From NCBI GenBank assembly GCA_011316305.1, contig SAUG01000058.1, positions 372,001-436,000 on the forward strand: 64,000 nucleotides of DNA, given 5' to 3'. Positions within the stretch are counted from its first letter, which is position 1. The number at the start of each line of letters is the position of its first letter. Below the pieces are notes generated by a model. It was not told where the DNA came from. It did not search any database and saw only the letters and a list, made by a program, of their open reading frames with translations. The stretch is from Rusavskia elegans (lineage: Eukaryota; Ascomycota; Lecanoromycetes; Teloschistales; Teloschistaceae). The translations under genes were made by a program, and so were the position numbers. Positions 38,601-49,613 of the stretch are shown here, one piece after another.

Positions 38601-39524
38601 GATAAAATATTATAAATAAAACTTTAATTATATTATTTAAAAACTGGTTTATATCTAATACGAAGTAGATATTTATCTAGATAAATTAAAATTCTAAGAA
38701 TCTTCTATCTTCTTTATAGATATTAGGCGTTTCCGCTTTAATAGTATCGCTTCGATCTATAGGGCGGGGTATAAAACCGATATAGTAAATCGTTAAAATA
38801 TAATATCCCTATATATTAAAGGGCGTTATATTTAAATCTAGCTATAACCGTAGGCGTAGTCCGAACTACTAAATAGTAAAGGAATTCAAGCGTAGGTTAT
38901 TATAACTAATCCCGTATAGCCGCGAAGATATAGTTACGATATTATAAGGTATTTTTATTATATAGGTATATAAAAAGAAAATAGTAGAGATATATTTAAT
39001 AATTATATTAATAACTAATAAAAAAAGCTATCTAATAGGAGTAAAGAACGATATATATATTAAAAATAGCCGATAGTACCGACGGATAACTGTCTGCTAA
39101 AAGCCTCTATTATAAAAGTCGGCTATAGCGACTATAGGCGGCTATAGATAATTAGGCTCGCTTAACTGGCCAATCTTCTAACGTACTTCTATAGAGTCGT
39201 GGACGTAATATTATTCTAGTAAAATAATCGATTTAATTCGAAAAACTTAATTTAGAAAGAACTAGCGTAGATTTAGCGAAAAATATAAACTTTCCGAATA
39301 TCTTATACTAATATTGAAAGCTAAACTTTAAAAATCATTAATTTAAAACTTTTTTAAATTAAATTTTAAACTTTTTAAAAAAAAATTGATTTTATTTCTG
39401 AATTTAGTAGATTTAGTAGACTTAGAAGGATTTAGTCGAATTTACGTCAATTTCAAGTACTTATAGCTGCTTTTATTCAGAACTGCGTCGGTAAAATTAT
39501 AAAATCGGAATCGAAATCGCTGAT
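35632..39524. mobile_element. TIR element G1, split by an LTR retrotransposon
   Basis: The left end atcaacggttttcttattcgg and the right end cgaaatcgctgat are imperfect inverted repeats. The left end matches the inverted right end of G2 (cgttaatgat) even better. A short duplication, aatc, borders it inside SINE S2 (35628-35631 and 39525-39528). Without the LTR element and its TSD it is about 551 bp, similar to G2 (511 bp). It is non-coding and its superfamily is not recognised. Confidence 0.68.
35874..39210 (+). mobile_element. Short LTR retrotransposon with an unidentified internal frame
   Basis: Direct repeats at 35874-36266 (393 bp) and 38799-39210 (412 bp) bracket a 2.5-kb interior. A 5-bp TSD, ttatt, lies at 35869-35873 and 39211-39215. 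The second copy of the host element, G2, holds the uninterrupted site (gatttattctaataaaataa near 40483), confirming the boundaries. The LTRs begin tataacg and end gtaata, as expected for TG...CA after RIP. A plus-strand frame at about 36630-37090 is protein-like but is not a recognisable gag or pol. At 3.3 kb the element is too short for full pol and is probably non-autonomous. Confidence 0.87.
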
Positions 39525-39545
39525 AATCCGAATAATTAAATCGTA

Positions 39546-39941
39546 TATATAAAGATAGAAATTATATTTTATATATTATTTAGATTTTATATAAATGCAA
39601 TGTTAAAGATTTAGAAAACTATTAAAGAAATTCGAAACGTATTAAATTTCCAAAACTAATCTAGAATCATTTTTCAAAAATTTTAATAGAATTTAATTCG
39701 ACCGATATAGTTAAACAGATATAATTAACTATATAATCACTCTATAGAAGAAACTCTATATAATAATTATACCAAAATTTCGAATATTTTTCGATTTCCG
39801 AAAAATTCCAATCTTCGATCTAATATTTTCGGTTTTAATTTTTAATTTCAAAAAATATTGAATCCGTTAGAAATAGACTATTAGATAATGTAACTCTATT
39901 AACTATTCTATTATATTTCTATCTACGTAATAAAATATCAA
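39546..39941. other. Unassigned stretch between SINE S2 and A8
   Basis: AT-rich sequence without a recognisable frame, RNA gene or repeat partner. Confidence 0.3.
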
Positions 39942-40813
39942 TTTTTTCTTTGATTAATTTTGGATTTGATTTTAACATTCGATAAATCGATAAATAAATT
40001 AAAGGTTAGTTTACTAGTATCGATCATGTAATATTCGAATTTATATACTCGTTTAATTATAATAATTAACAGTTTTTTCAAACTAAGGTGTTAATTTATT
40101 TAAATATATAACGTAGAGACTTTTATAGATAAATATATCCCGTAATTATCGCATTTTCTTTTTTTTATATTTATTAGTAAAATAAGCTATACTTTCAAAA
40201 ATAGTATAGATTACTAAAACGATTTATTCATTTATATATTATTTATCAATCGTTTTTTTTTTACGATTTTAAATACTTTAAATTACTAAATCCGATTAAA
40301 GTTATAAAATTTTCAACCGGTTTAACGATTTGTTTATAGCTATTAATTCTACGAACGATTCTAAAGATCCTTATAGCTATAAAGTCAATATTCGAAAATA
40401 AAAGATATAATATAATCTAAAAGATCTAGATCTAGTATAGATCGCTAGATTCTACGTAATCTAATAGACGAAGATTTATTCTAATAAAATAATCGATTTA
40501 ATTTAAAAAATCCAATCTAGAAAAGGCTAGCTTGATTCTAATTTTAGATTTAAACTATTTGAAAAAACTATACTAGCGTCGGAAGCTAAATTTTAAATCT
40601 TTTTAGACAAAAGTCAATTTTTTATTAGATTTAGTAGATATAGACGATTTTAGACGGATTTAGACGGATTTATATCGATTTTAAATATTTGTAGCTGGTT
40701 TTCGACTCGATTCGTTATTAAAATTATAATGTCGAAAAAGAAAATCGTTAATGATTTCTATTAAAGCTGTAGTTATAAACTAATCTAAATTGTAGTATTT
40801 GAAACTCGAAACG
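39942..40813 (+). mobile_element. Family A copy A8, truncated and interrupted by G2
   Basis: The left end resembles other A copies (ttgattttaacattcgataaatcg) and continues through the conserved leader to about 40244. After G2, about 40756-40795 matches the next family segment (ttctattaaagctgtagttataaac). Everything after the N-terminal part of the small frame is absent. A 9-bp near-duplication (39933-39941; 40814-40822) may be the TSD, but about 18 bp next to it are unexplained. Confidence 0.6.
40245..40755. mobile_element. TIR element G2 (empty-site copy)
   Basis: This is the uninterrupted 511-bp relative of G1, lying inside family A copy A8. The left end is atcaatcgtttttt and the right end aaaatcgttaatgat. 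It shows the undisturbed sequence across the point where the LTR element entered G1. The flanking duplication is at most 3 bp (att) and uncertain. It does not code. Confidence 0.7.
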
Positions 40814-41229
40814 AAATATTAAAATTTCCGATTCGAATTCGATCTAAATAGATTCGGATCGGATCTATATCGAATTATATAAATATCGATCCGACCCAAA
40901 TCCAAACGGATTAGATTCGAATCGAGATTAATCAAAAATATATTATAAAACTATCTAGAAAATCTGATATTTCCAAAAAAAAAGTTGATTTTATTGGAAT
41001 ATCTAAAATTTAATATAAAACGGATAATTATTCAATAAATATTTAGAAATAAATTTATTTTTATTATTGGAATAATATATAGCGATTACTAATAAATTGA
41101 ATATTAATTATAAAAACGTCGAATTCGAAATCTATATAGATAATAAATGTTTTTATAATTGATCAAAATTGGTATAATTAATATAATTAGTATACTAAAT
41201 ACTATTAAATCCTTAAACTACTATTTAAT
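40814..41229. other. Unassigned stretch with hAT-like subterminal repeats
   Basis: Positions 40820-40930 contain clustered cggatcgga / cgaatcgag motifs like the subterminal regions of the hAT elements here, but no terminal CCAGTCTA is visible. The rest has no assignment. Confidence 0.35.
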
Positions 41230-43689
41230 ATAATATAAACGCCAAACGCGTTATAGAAGCTATAGAGATATAATTAGAATATATAGAAACGAGGCTCGCC
41301 GTCTAGTCGCTATAGCGTCGCTAGTATATCGGATTTCGATTCTTTTTCGCTCTTTTTCTTTCTTTATTACTAGGCTATATTCTAGCCTTTCTAGGATATA
41401 AATTAATTCTATAATATATTCTTCGTCTAGTCTATAGTTATATACTATCCTAAATATTTTATTATTTTACTAGTTTCAATTTATTGTTTAAACGTTTTTA
41501 GTCCGATATATATTATTAATACTATAATAATATCAATACTAACACGTGGTATTTATAGTAGCTAAAACTATAGTAAAGTATTTTAAATAGAATCACTTTA
41601 AGCTAGCGTTAAAAGAACCGATAGTAATAATATATTTTAAAGCTTATATATTATAAATATAATAAGTTAATTTAATAATCTATCTATATTACTAATATTC
41701 GATAAAGAAAACTTTAGATTATTTTCTATTATTTAAAGAAGCTTATCGAAATTCTATTATAATTTTATTACTAGTATACTAGAAAACTATATTATTTCTA
41801 GTAGCTAAATCCATTTTTAGTAGCTATCTACTAAATAATCTAATATAAATATTATTTTAATAACTTTTACTTTTAGAAATTCTAATTCGAGTTAATTATT
41901 TAATAATAGTAATAATCCGAACGACTCGAATAATAGAAATAATAGCGACGATTCTAATAAAAATAATAAAAAGCTTCGAGCTTTAGAAATTTAAATAGTA
42001 GTAAAAAAGAAAATTCTTTTAAAAATATATCGTAAAATAGAAACTTTCCGCGTAATAAATCCGAATTATTTTCTAGATACCGATTAATCTTTTTCTAGGC
42101 TAGCTACTAGGTATTCGCGAGCGTTATAAACTCTATTAGAACTTAAAATTAAAGAACCTAAAAAGTACAGCGATAAGATAATTTTTGAAAAATACTATAA
42201 ATAGATTAAATCGGATAGATTTAGAGTTTTATTAAAAGTTAAAAATTCAATAGTTAGTTTAAATAAAAAAAATTTTTTATCGATAAAGATACTTTTAATA
42301 GTATATTATAGAATAAATTTATAGATTTTTTTTCAAATTTTACTATCGACTCTGAATTTCGTTTATTAGATACCGCGATAAAAGATTTTTATATAATCTA
42401 GAATAAGGACTAGAATATCCTAAAATTTTATAGTTTTTTTATATTGATAAAAATCTAGCTACTTTTTTTTATCGAAAGAATAAAATTCGATCTTTTTCTT
42501 TTTTAAAATTCGCTTAAAGTTATAGCGTACTATACGCGTTTAAAATATAAAATTAAAAGATTTTGGCTGCAATAAATAGATAGTTTAATCTATTTAATAA
42601 AAGAATATAAATAAAGTAATACTAGATTAGTAGTATAATTTATTTATTAAAAAAATCCAATCCGCTTTCGTATAAAAAAGAAAATTTTTAAAGTTTTAAA
42701 AATCGAAACCGGAAAGGCCGATTATAGAATAGTCGGAATAGTATCGATGAAAAAATTATTTTTAACGTTTATAATAATAATATTAGAAGATAATAACGGG
42801 ATAAAGAATCTTGTATATATTTTAAATATAGTAATATAGATTATTAGTCTAAAAATTACTTTTAGAACTAGAATTAAAACTAAAGTAATTAGAAAACTAA
42901 TAACTTTCGTAGTAACGATAATAGATCTTTTAAAGAACCTATAATTAATACGACGAAAGATAATCATAGTAATACTAACCAGTTAAATAACTAAAAGGAC
43001 TGGTTAAAGCGTTAATAATAATCTAAAATAAATAAATTAAAATAAAAACCAACTTTCTAATAAAAATATTTCTCGAGTTATTAGTAAAATAATATAGTAG
43101 AACTAAAGTATTCCTAGATCTAAGTTTTTAGATTAACGTTATTTTCTAAATTTTTATTATTTAATATAATCTAGAATCTATTTAAAAAATAGAAAAACTC
43201 TATTTTTAATAGATAAATAGATAGTATACTATCTATTAAAGAATATATAATTTATACTAGATAATAATAGATAGTTAAAGCTGTCGGGAAATATATATAT
43301 CGTTATTCTATAATCCAGATATAATAGATAAATTCTAGATATATTAGTTTTATATCAAATATATATAGTTATAGATCTAGAGTTAAAATAATAGCGGTTT
43401 TCTATCTATAACGAAAGGATATAAGATACTAAAGCGGGTATAAAACGGTTAACCCGCTTTAATATTAATTCATCGATTGTTTTTATTCGTATATTATAGA
43501 CCGAAAAGTATATAATAGTATTTATAATAACGATTACTATTATATATACGAATTCTACTAATAATATCGCTATATAGGCGGGAGCAACCAGTATCGCCGT
43601 ATATATAGAAGCCGATAATAAAGATAAAGAGAATTAAAATCTATAACGGGCTAAACCGTCGATTCTAAAATCTATATATAAAGAGATCG
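41230..43689 (+). pseudogene. Ty3/Gypsy relic: leader and probable gag-protease part
   Basis: This region lies directly upstream of the recognisable reverse transcriptase on the same strand. At about 42150-42450 a RIP-broken frame reads like a Gag segment (KKYS.K..FEKYYKQIKSDRF, then FIDFFSNFTIDSEFRLLDTA). The zinc knuckle and protease motifs cannot be recognised. A 5' LTR must lie near 41230-41540 if one survives, but I could not match it to sequence beyond the integrase. The assignment rests mostly on position. Confidence 0.45.
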
Positions 43690-44221
43690 AAGTTTATAAT
43701 ATACGATTAGCAGATTCTTTACCGTCGTTTAAAAATACTAATTATATAATAGAATTAGATAGACGAAATCCGCCGTATAATATAATCTATAGTGTATTTA
43801 AATATAAATTAGATAAGCTATATAATTATCTAGATAGCATTTTAAAAAAGAGCTAGATTCGCTGTTTAACGTTTTCTATAGAAATTCTAATCCTTTTTAT
43901 ACTAGAAAAAGATAGTAGTTTTCGCTTATATATCGACTACGAGGGAATTAATGAAATAATAATTAAAAACCGTTATTTTTTACTTTTTATCTCTAAGATC
44001 ATGGATTAATTATTAGAGGTAAAGTATTTTTCTAAATATAATATTAAAGATACCTACTATTAAATCCGAATTAAAAAAGATAATAAATAGAAAATCGTAT
44101 TTCGTATTAAATATAGATATTTCGAATATTTTATTTTATCTTTCGGTATAACTAACGTATCTATAATATTCTAAATCTATATTTATCGGGTTTTAAAAAT
44201 GTTAGTTAATATTTATTATAT

Positions 44222-45261
44222 TTTTTATCATTTTATTTATTCTTTTGGTATCCGGTAACCGGTCAACCGTCGGTTCTATAAGTAATTTACTTTAGTATTA
44301 GTACGCTAGCGTTAGATATACGATATAAGAACTAGTATCCCAATCTAATTAACTAAAACTAAAAAACTATATAAAATTAACTCGAATCTATTCTATAATA
44401 CGTTCGTGGTATAAATTTCTATAATTTACTTAAAATATAATATAGTAGAATTTTCGCAATATATATACCTCACAGTCGCTTCTTTTTCTTTTTCTTCTAT
44501 CAGTACCTGTATCTTCCGCAACAGCCCAGACTGCAGGCTGATATATATAGAATCTCTACCAATAATACTGGATCTATAACTACGATTATACCTTTCTAAT
44601 TAAAAGAAATAGAACTCGAAACAGCTAAATTTAAGCTATTCGATAATATCGACCGAGTCCTCGCTAGTCCGCCTACTATAATAGATTTTAAATTCCGAAA
44701 TCCGTCGGTTTTAATTATAATATTAAAGCTTTATATTCCGAATCTATCGGAGCCGTATAGTTTTAGTAATTATATTAAATTCTTAATAGAAACCTTTATT
44801 CTACAAGAATCCGAGCTAGTAGTTAAACTAGTAGTTAAACTAGTAGTGGTCGGATATCTGGATAGATTAGTAGACCGTCTAGATTCGAGTATAACTATAG
44901 ACGAGGACGAAGTAATAAAAGTATAAAATAATATTACTATCTAGTAGATAATCCTGGAAGCTATATTAGTTGTTTATAATCGTATATATTTCGAACTAGT
45001 ATAAAAAAATCCTAGTACGTAGAAAACTACGAGTAATAAAAGATATATTTATATAGAAAAAAAATAGTAATTACTAATTAAATAGTGGATATAATAGAAT
45101 AAAAACGATTATCGCTGTAAATTTTATTTGACTACTTTTTTTAACTGCGAAAATTTTTTGCTATAAAAATAATAATTGTTATTATTTTATAAAAACTACT
45201 GTGATAAAACGTATATATATAATATTTTAATTATAACCCCGAATAGAAATTCTATAAGAGA
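44222..45261 (+). mobile_element. Family D retroposon copy D2
   Basis: An 11-bp TSD, atttattatat, lies at 44211-44221 and 45262-45272. The duplicated bases are part of the Gypsy reverse transcriptase (NIYYI codons), so both boundaries are firm. The small frame at about 44597-45004 is still readable (FKLFDNIDRVLASPP, YLDRLVDRLDSSITI, LEAILVVYNRIYF). An in-frame tandem repeat (VVKL units) is present at about 44820-44845 and is absent from D1. Confidence 0.9.
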
Positions 45262-45409
45262 ATTTATTATATATACTATCTAAATAATATTCTAATCTTT
45301 TTCAATTCGGAAAAAAAATATTAAAATTATATCCGATAGATTTTTCGAAGGCTTTATAATATATAGCTATACTTTAATTTAAAAAATTGTACTTTTAATA
45401 TTAAAAATA

Positions 45410-45843
45410 GACCTCGGTCGCGCAGTAGCAACGCTGCGTGATCTGGAGGCCCAACGGATCTAGCGTTCTTCGGAGTTAACGGAATTAATTCAGCGGGTCG
45501 AAGATTCGAATCCCTCGAAAGCCAACCTAATATTTAAGTTTTTTCTAATCGACTAAATCGATTTTAATATAGAGTTTATATAAATATTATATAGAAGGAT
45601 TATTTAGAAAGTTATCTCGACCTAACTATTTCTAATTAAAATAAACTAAATTAATTAATAAAGTTAAATAGACTACGGTTTCCATCTGGATTTAAATCTA
45701 GGTCTAACCTTTTCGGAAATCCTAAATTAAGTTCGCGGTAAATATTTAAATCTAAATAATTACGTATTCTAATCGAATAGTACTTCTAATATTAATTTGT
45801 AAAAAATAATCAAAAATCCGAATAATAAAATCGTATATATATA
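45410..45843 (+). mobile_element. tRNA-headed SINE copy S3
   Basis: A 14-bp TSD, taatattaaaaata, lies at 45396-45409 and 45844-45857, duplicating Gypsy codons. The head has the A-box-like ggtcgcgcagtagcaacgc and the B-box-like gattcgaatccc (about 45501-45513). It is the best-preserved head of the three copies (45411-45480 retains several GC and CA). The body matches S1 and S2. Confidence 0.85.
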
Positions 45844-46399
45844 TAATATTAAAAATACAAAATTTCTAAATTTTATCGTATATATAGAAGGTATATTAAT
45901 AGAATCGAAACGAATAATAACTATAAAAAAATAGCCGATTCTAAAAATATACCGAAAAAAATAGATTTTTTTAGAATTTATAAAATTTTACTAGTATTTT
46001 ATTTACTAGTATTTTCGGATTATAGTATTTCTAATAAACTTATTTATAGAAAACGTTAGAAAAAAGAAATCGAAACCGTTTTACTAGACCGTCAGAATCT
46101 AAAAAGCTTTCGAAAAATTAAAATATACTTTCGATACTATCGGGATTTTATAGTACGAGCCCGTCGCTATACCGGATCGATATATTCTACTCGTTTATAT
46201 TTTGCTTTATAGTCTATTAACGGCCCTATATAGCTTTCGGACTCGTTAAAGCTCTGCTTTAAAAATCGTTAAAAAAATATTTTTAAAAATATTTTTAGTA
46301 TTGAAAAGATTTTATCTAATCTATAATATATTTTATAATATATTTTATATCTTTTTAACTTTTATATCTCTTTAGGTCTAGCGCGTATTTCTCTAACCT

Positions 46400-48650
46400 C
46401 TAGAGCTTTAGTAACGGTAGAAGATATAATACGAATATTCCTTTAAAAATTCTTAGTCTAAAATTATTTTTATTTTCGGATTTTAAATCGAAATTAATCT
46501 TTTTTTAGTAGATTTAAGAAATATTAATATAGAAATAGCGTAAAAAAGCTATAAATCTATTAAATTATTAGTATCGAATTCGTATCGACTATTTAATTAT
46601 AGAATCGAAAACTTTCTATAGTATTAGTTAATATATAGTCTAAATCTAGATCTAAATCTATTTTATATAATAATATACTAAAATAAACGGATATTTTAAA
46701 AAAAGTTAAAATAGAAAAATATATCTTTTTATTAATAGAATCCGATAAACTTTTCCAATCTATTTCTATTATTAAATCCCGCGCTATATTAATAATTTTA
46801 GATAGAATTAATTTAGATAATATAAAAAGACTATTAATATAGAATATCGGAACTAATATTAATTAGAATAGATTTATATTTATAGATTACTTTTTTTTCG
46901 AATAGATAATTTCGATTTCTTTCTAAATTATAAAAAAAATTTATCGAATCTAGAAAGAAAATTAATAAAAAAATTAGAAAAAATAAATATAGTAGTTTTA
47001 AAAGTCGAATTATTAGTCGATTTAATTATTTAAAAAAAATATAAAATTCGAATCGATACTAGTATCTATATTAGAAGATATAAAGATATTAAATATAAAT
47101 GTTTATAAAATTATAAATCTATTATATAAGTATTTTAAAAGATCTATTATAAATACCGTCGAATTACCCGAGATTATTTTTTTAAAGTCGATTTTTATAT
47201 CGAAAATAAACTATATTCTAATTTTATAAAAAGCTATTACTTCCGAATTAGTATTCTATAATCTATTTTCGAAAATAGATATAATTTACTGTAATAGCTT
47301 AATAGTAATAGATCTCGAAGAAATAGAATTAGAAATAGATCTAATATAGAAAAAGCGCTATTACTTTAAAATAGAAAAAAATCAGATTCTAATAATAGAG
47401 CCGAAATTAAATATAAATTCTCTCGAAGCTATTTAAAACTAGAAGCTAAATATATTCTAATTTAGTTTATCTATAAAAAGTATCGATGTTCTAATAATAT
47501 ATTTAAATATTCGGACTAATAATTAGATCTAATTTAATAACTAGATCTTAATAGACTGAAATAGTAGCCCTATTTAGTAGAAATAACCGATAAAGAAATT
47601 ATATAAAAAGTAAAAAAAGCCGAAAATTCGGAAGCCGTTTTTATATATATTTTTAAAAATGTAATAGTCTTTCTATATACGTTCTATAAAAAATCTAGTA
47701 GAATATTCCGAATTTATATTATTATAGACGAAATTAGAAAAGGTTTCTATATAAATTATATCTATTAGAAAGAAGTAAACCGATATTCTTTTAATATATA
47801 AAACTATTTTCTATATCCGCTATAAATATAGACTAATCTATACTCGGAAATTTTAATAGTCGCGTATATGAAACTAAAATAGATTTTCGTTTTAAAATCG
47901 ATTCTATAATAGCTAGATATAGATAGATAAAGGCGTCGAATATGAAATTATATAATATAAATATTATATTAAAAATAAACTATATTCGCTATTAGTTTTA
48001 AAACTCGGAATAGTTATTCGAAAAAGCAATAGCGATAGAAGATATAAACTTTTAGATTTAAATCTAAATAAATAGCTACTAATAGAATTAATTCTAACCT
48101 ATTAAAATCGGATAAAAAATACGCTGAGAGAAGTAAATAGCTATATCTATAATAGTTTATAGCTAGATAGTCTATATTAGAACTAATATCTAAATATCGT
48201 ATTATAGAAAAAAGCTAATACTATAGAAATTCCGTATACGGTTATAAATCCGTACCTCCGTAACTACTATAATAGAAAATATAATAAAAAGTTCGATTCG
48301 GAGCGTTTTAATAATACTAATAATTTTAAATAAAAAGGATTATATCAGTAGTTATTATCAGATTTTAAAGTAGTAGATTCGGAATTATATTAGTTATTAT
48401 TATAGGATTTCTGTAAAACGGTAGATTCGAAACTAAACTAGTTATTAGATTCGGAACTAAATTAGTTATTACTATAGATTTTTTTTAAAGCGGCAGATTC
48501 GAAACTATCGTTTTAAAAGAAAATTAAATAAAATTAGTATTAAATCGAAGATTATATTAGCGGAATTTCTAGAAAATATAGATTAAAACTTAGAAAACCC
48601 GGAATGGATTAACTAAATTAATAAATTATCGATTTTTTTACTATAGTTTT
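46400..48650 (+). pseudogene. Unidentified long reading frame in the Helitron insert
   Basis: One plus-strand frame can be followed for roughly 750 codons, with nearly all stops explicable as RIP-mutated CAA, CAG or TGG. Readable parts include EKYIFLLIESDKLFQSISII (about 46720), ELPEIIFLKSIFISKINYIL (about 47170) and NPYLRNYYNRKYNKKFDSER (about 48250). A C-terminal repeat follows with DSELxQLL-type units at about 48370-48490. The length and openness argue for a real former gene transcribed towards the 3' end of the Helitron helicase. No domain was recognised. It could be a captured host gene or a second element protein. Confidence 0.5.
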
Positions 48651-48707
48651 AGTTATACTACGTAATTACCGCGCCGTAATAAAATCTCTTCGAAAATAAT
48701 ATTTAAT

Positions 48708-49602
48708 TTAGTTAATTTAATTTGGTTTTAGTACTCGATAAACCAGTGGTTCGGTAAGCAAATTAAATATTAATATACCAATATTAAATATACGGTAATA
48801 GAATTTATATTCTAGTTTAGTTAATATAAATAACGATTCTATAGAATTTGAATTTAAATTTATTTAATAATATAATATATTCTTCTATCGATAACTTAAT
48901 ATCGAAATTTTTATAGATAAGTATATCTTATAATTATCGCTTTTTCTTTTTCATTTTCTTTTTTTATTAGTAATATAAACCCCTCGTAAATACTATAACT
49001 TATTAAAAGCTATTATATACGTATATACTTCTGTAATAGCTATAGCTATAAGCTAAATTAGACGGTAGTATCTATATCTATAATAACTATATCTACCCGC
49101 GCGGTTATCGACTATTTCGTTATAGCTAGAGCAATCTACTTCGACTTCGATAAAGATTTCTCTTTTACTATCTTTAAAACGCGCTATCCGACCTCTCTAT
49201 TTTCTTTTAGCTTAATTAACCGGGTAAAGCTTCAAGCTATAGTAGCTAGCGTACTATCTAGTAATCTTTTTAAAGCTAGATAGATTAAAAAATACTTTAA
49301 TAGTTTAGCGGAGCGTTTAGATATAGGTTATATAATAAATATTGCCGAGGCGACGGATATAGATAATTATTTCGCAGTATAGTAGATATATATAGCGGAA
49401 ATATTAGAAGCTGATAATTATATATAACGTCGAGGAAGGACGCTGTATATCTTTCTTGCCTGACGAATATATCTTTGGCTGTAAAAATTTTTTTGCGCGT
49501 GAATGTAACAATCGTTGCCGTATATAACGTTAATAAAATATATATATATATATATATATTAAAACTCAATATAACCCCAGATAGAAACCTTTTAAAAAGG
49601 AG
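48708..49602 (+). mobile_element. Family A retroposon copy A4
   Basis: An 11-bp TSD, taatatttaat, lies at 48697-48707 and 49603-49613. It is 895 bp with a complete set of family landmarks. It lies between the 3' ends of the plus-strand frame and the minus-strand Helitron frame. The TA repeat near the right end (about 49540-49558) is long. RIP damage is intermediate; GC-rich patches such as cccgcgcggttatcgac remain. Confidence 0.88.
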
Positions 49603-49613
49603 TAATATTTAAT

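Larger units (their letters stand above)
35228..39545 (+). mobile_element. tRNA-headed SINE copy S2, interrupted by G1
   Basis: The head (gcctaggtgacgcagtggcaag, B box ggttcgaatccc at about 35320-35331) and body run to 35631. The last ~21 bp (aatccgaataattaaatcg) resume at 39525. The interval is element G1 with an LTR element inside it. The head contains gacttgaaaatc, which resembles the anticodon arm of a serine tRNA (TGA); this parentage is tentative. No clear TSD was found for this copy. Confidence 0.72.
43690..46155 (+). pseudogene. Ty3/Gypsy reverse transcriptase relic, split by D2 and S3
   Basis: The plus-strand frame reads, with RIP stops as Gln/Trp, through the classic order. ADSLPS..NTNYIIELD lies at about 43708, then FRLYIDYEGIN at about 43920 (motif LRLCVDYRGLN). 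YFSKYNIKDTYY and YFEYFILSFGITN follow at about 44030-44160. After D2 comes YYLNNILIFFNSE (the YLDD catalytic motif, Asp codons now Asn) at about 45270. After S3 the connection towards RNase H continues (IEGILIESKRI...AFEKLKYTF) up to about 46150, where the large insert begins. RNase H and integrase resume at about 60515. It is non-functional. Confidence 0.9.

Noticed and set aside
42722..42967. Open frame of 81 codons on the minus strand
   Set aside because: It is antisense to the Gypsy relic, low in complexity (Ile/Phe/Leu-rich), and has no homologous frame in other copies. It is explained by AT-rich composition.
49297..49569. Open frame of 90 codons on the minus strand
   Set aside because: It runs through the TA repeat of family A copy A4 and opposite to its small frame. 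The corresponding frame is not open in the other A copies.
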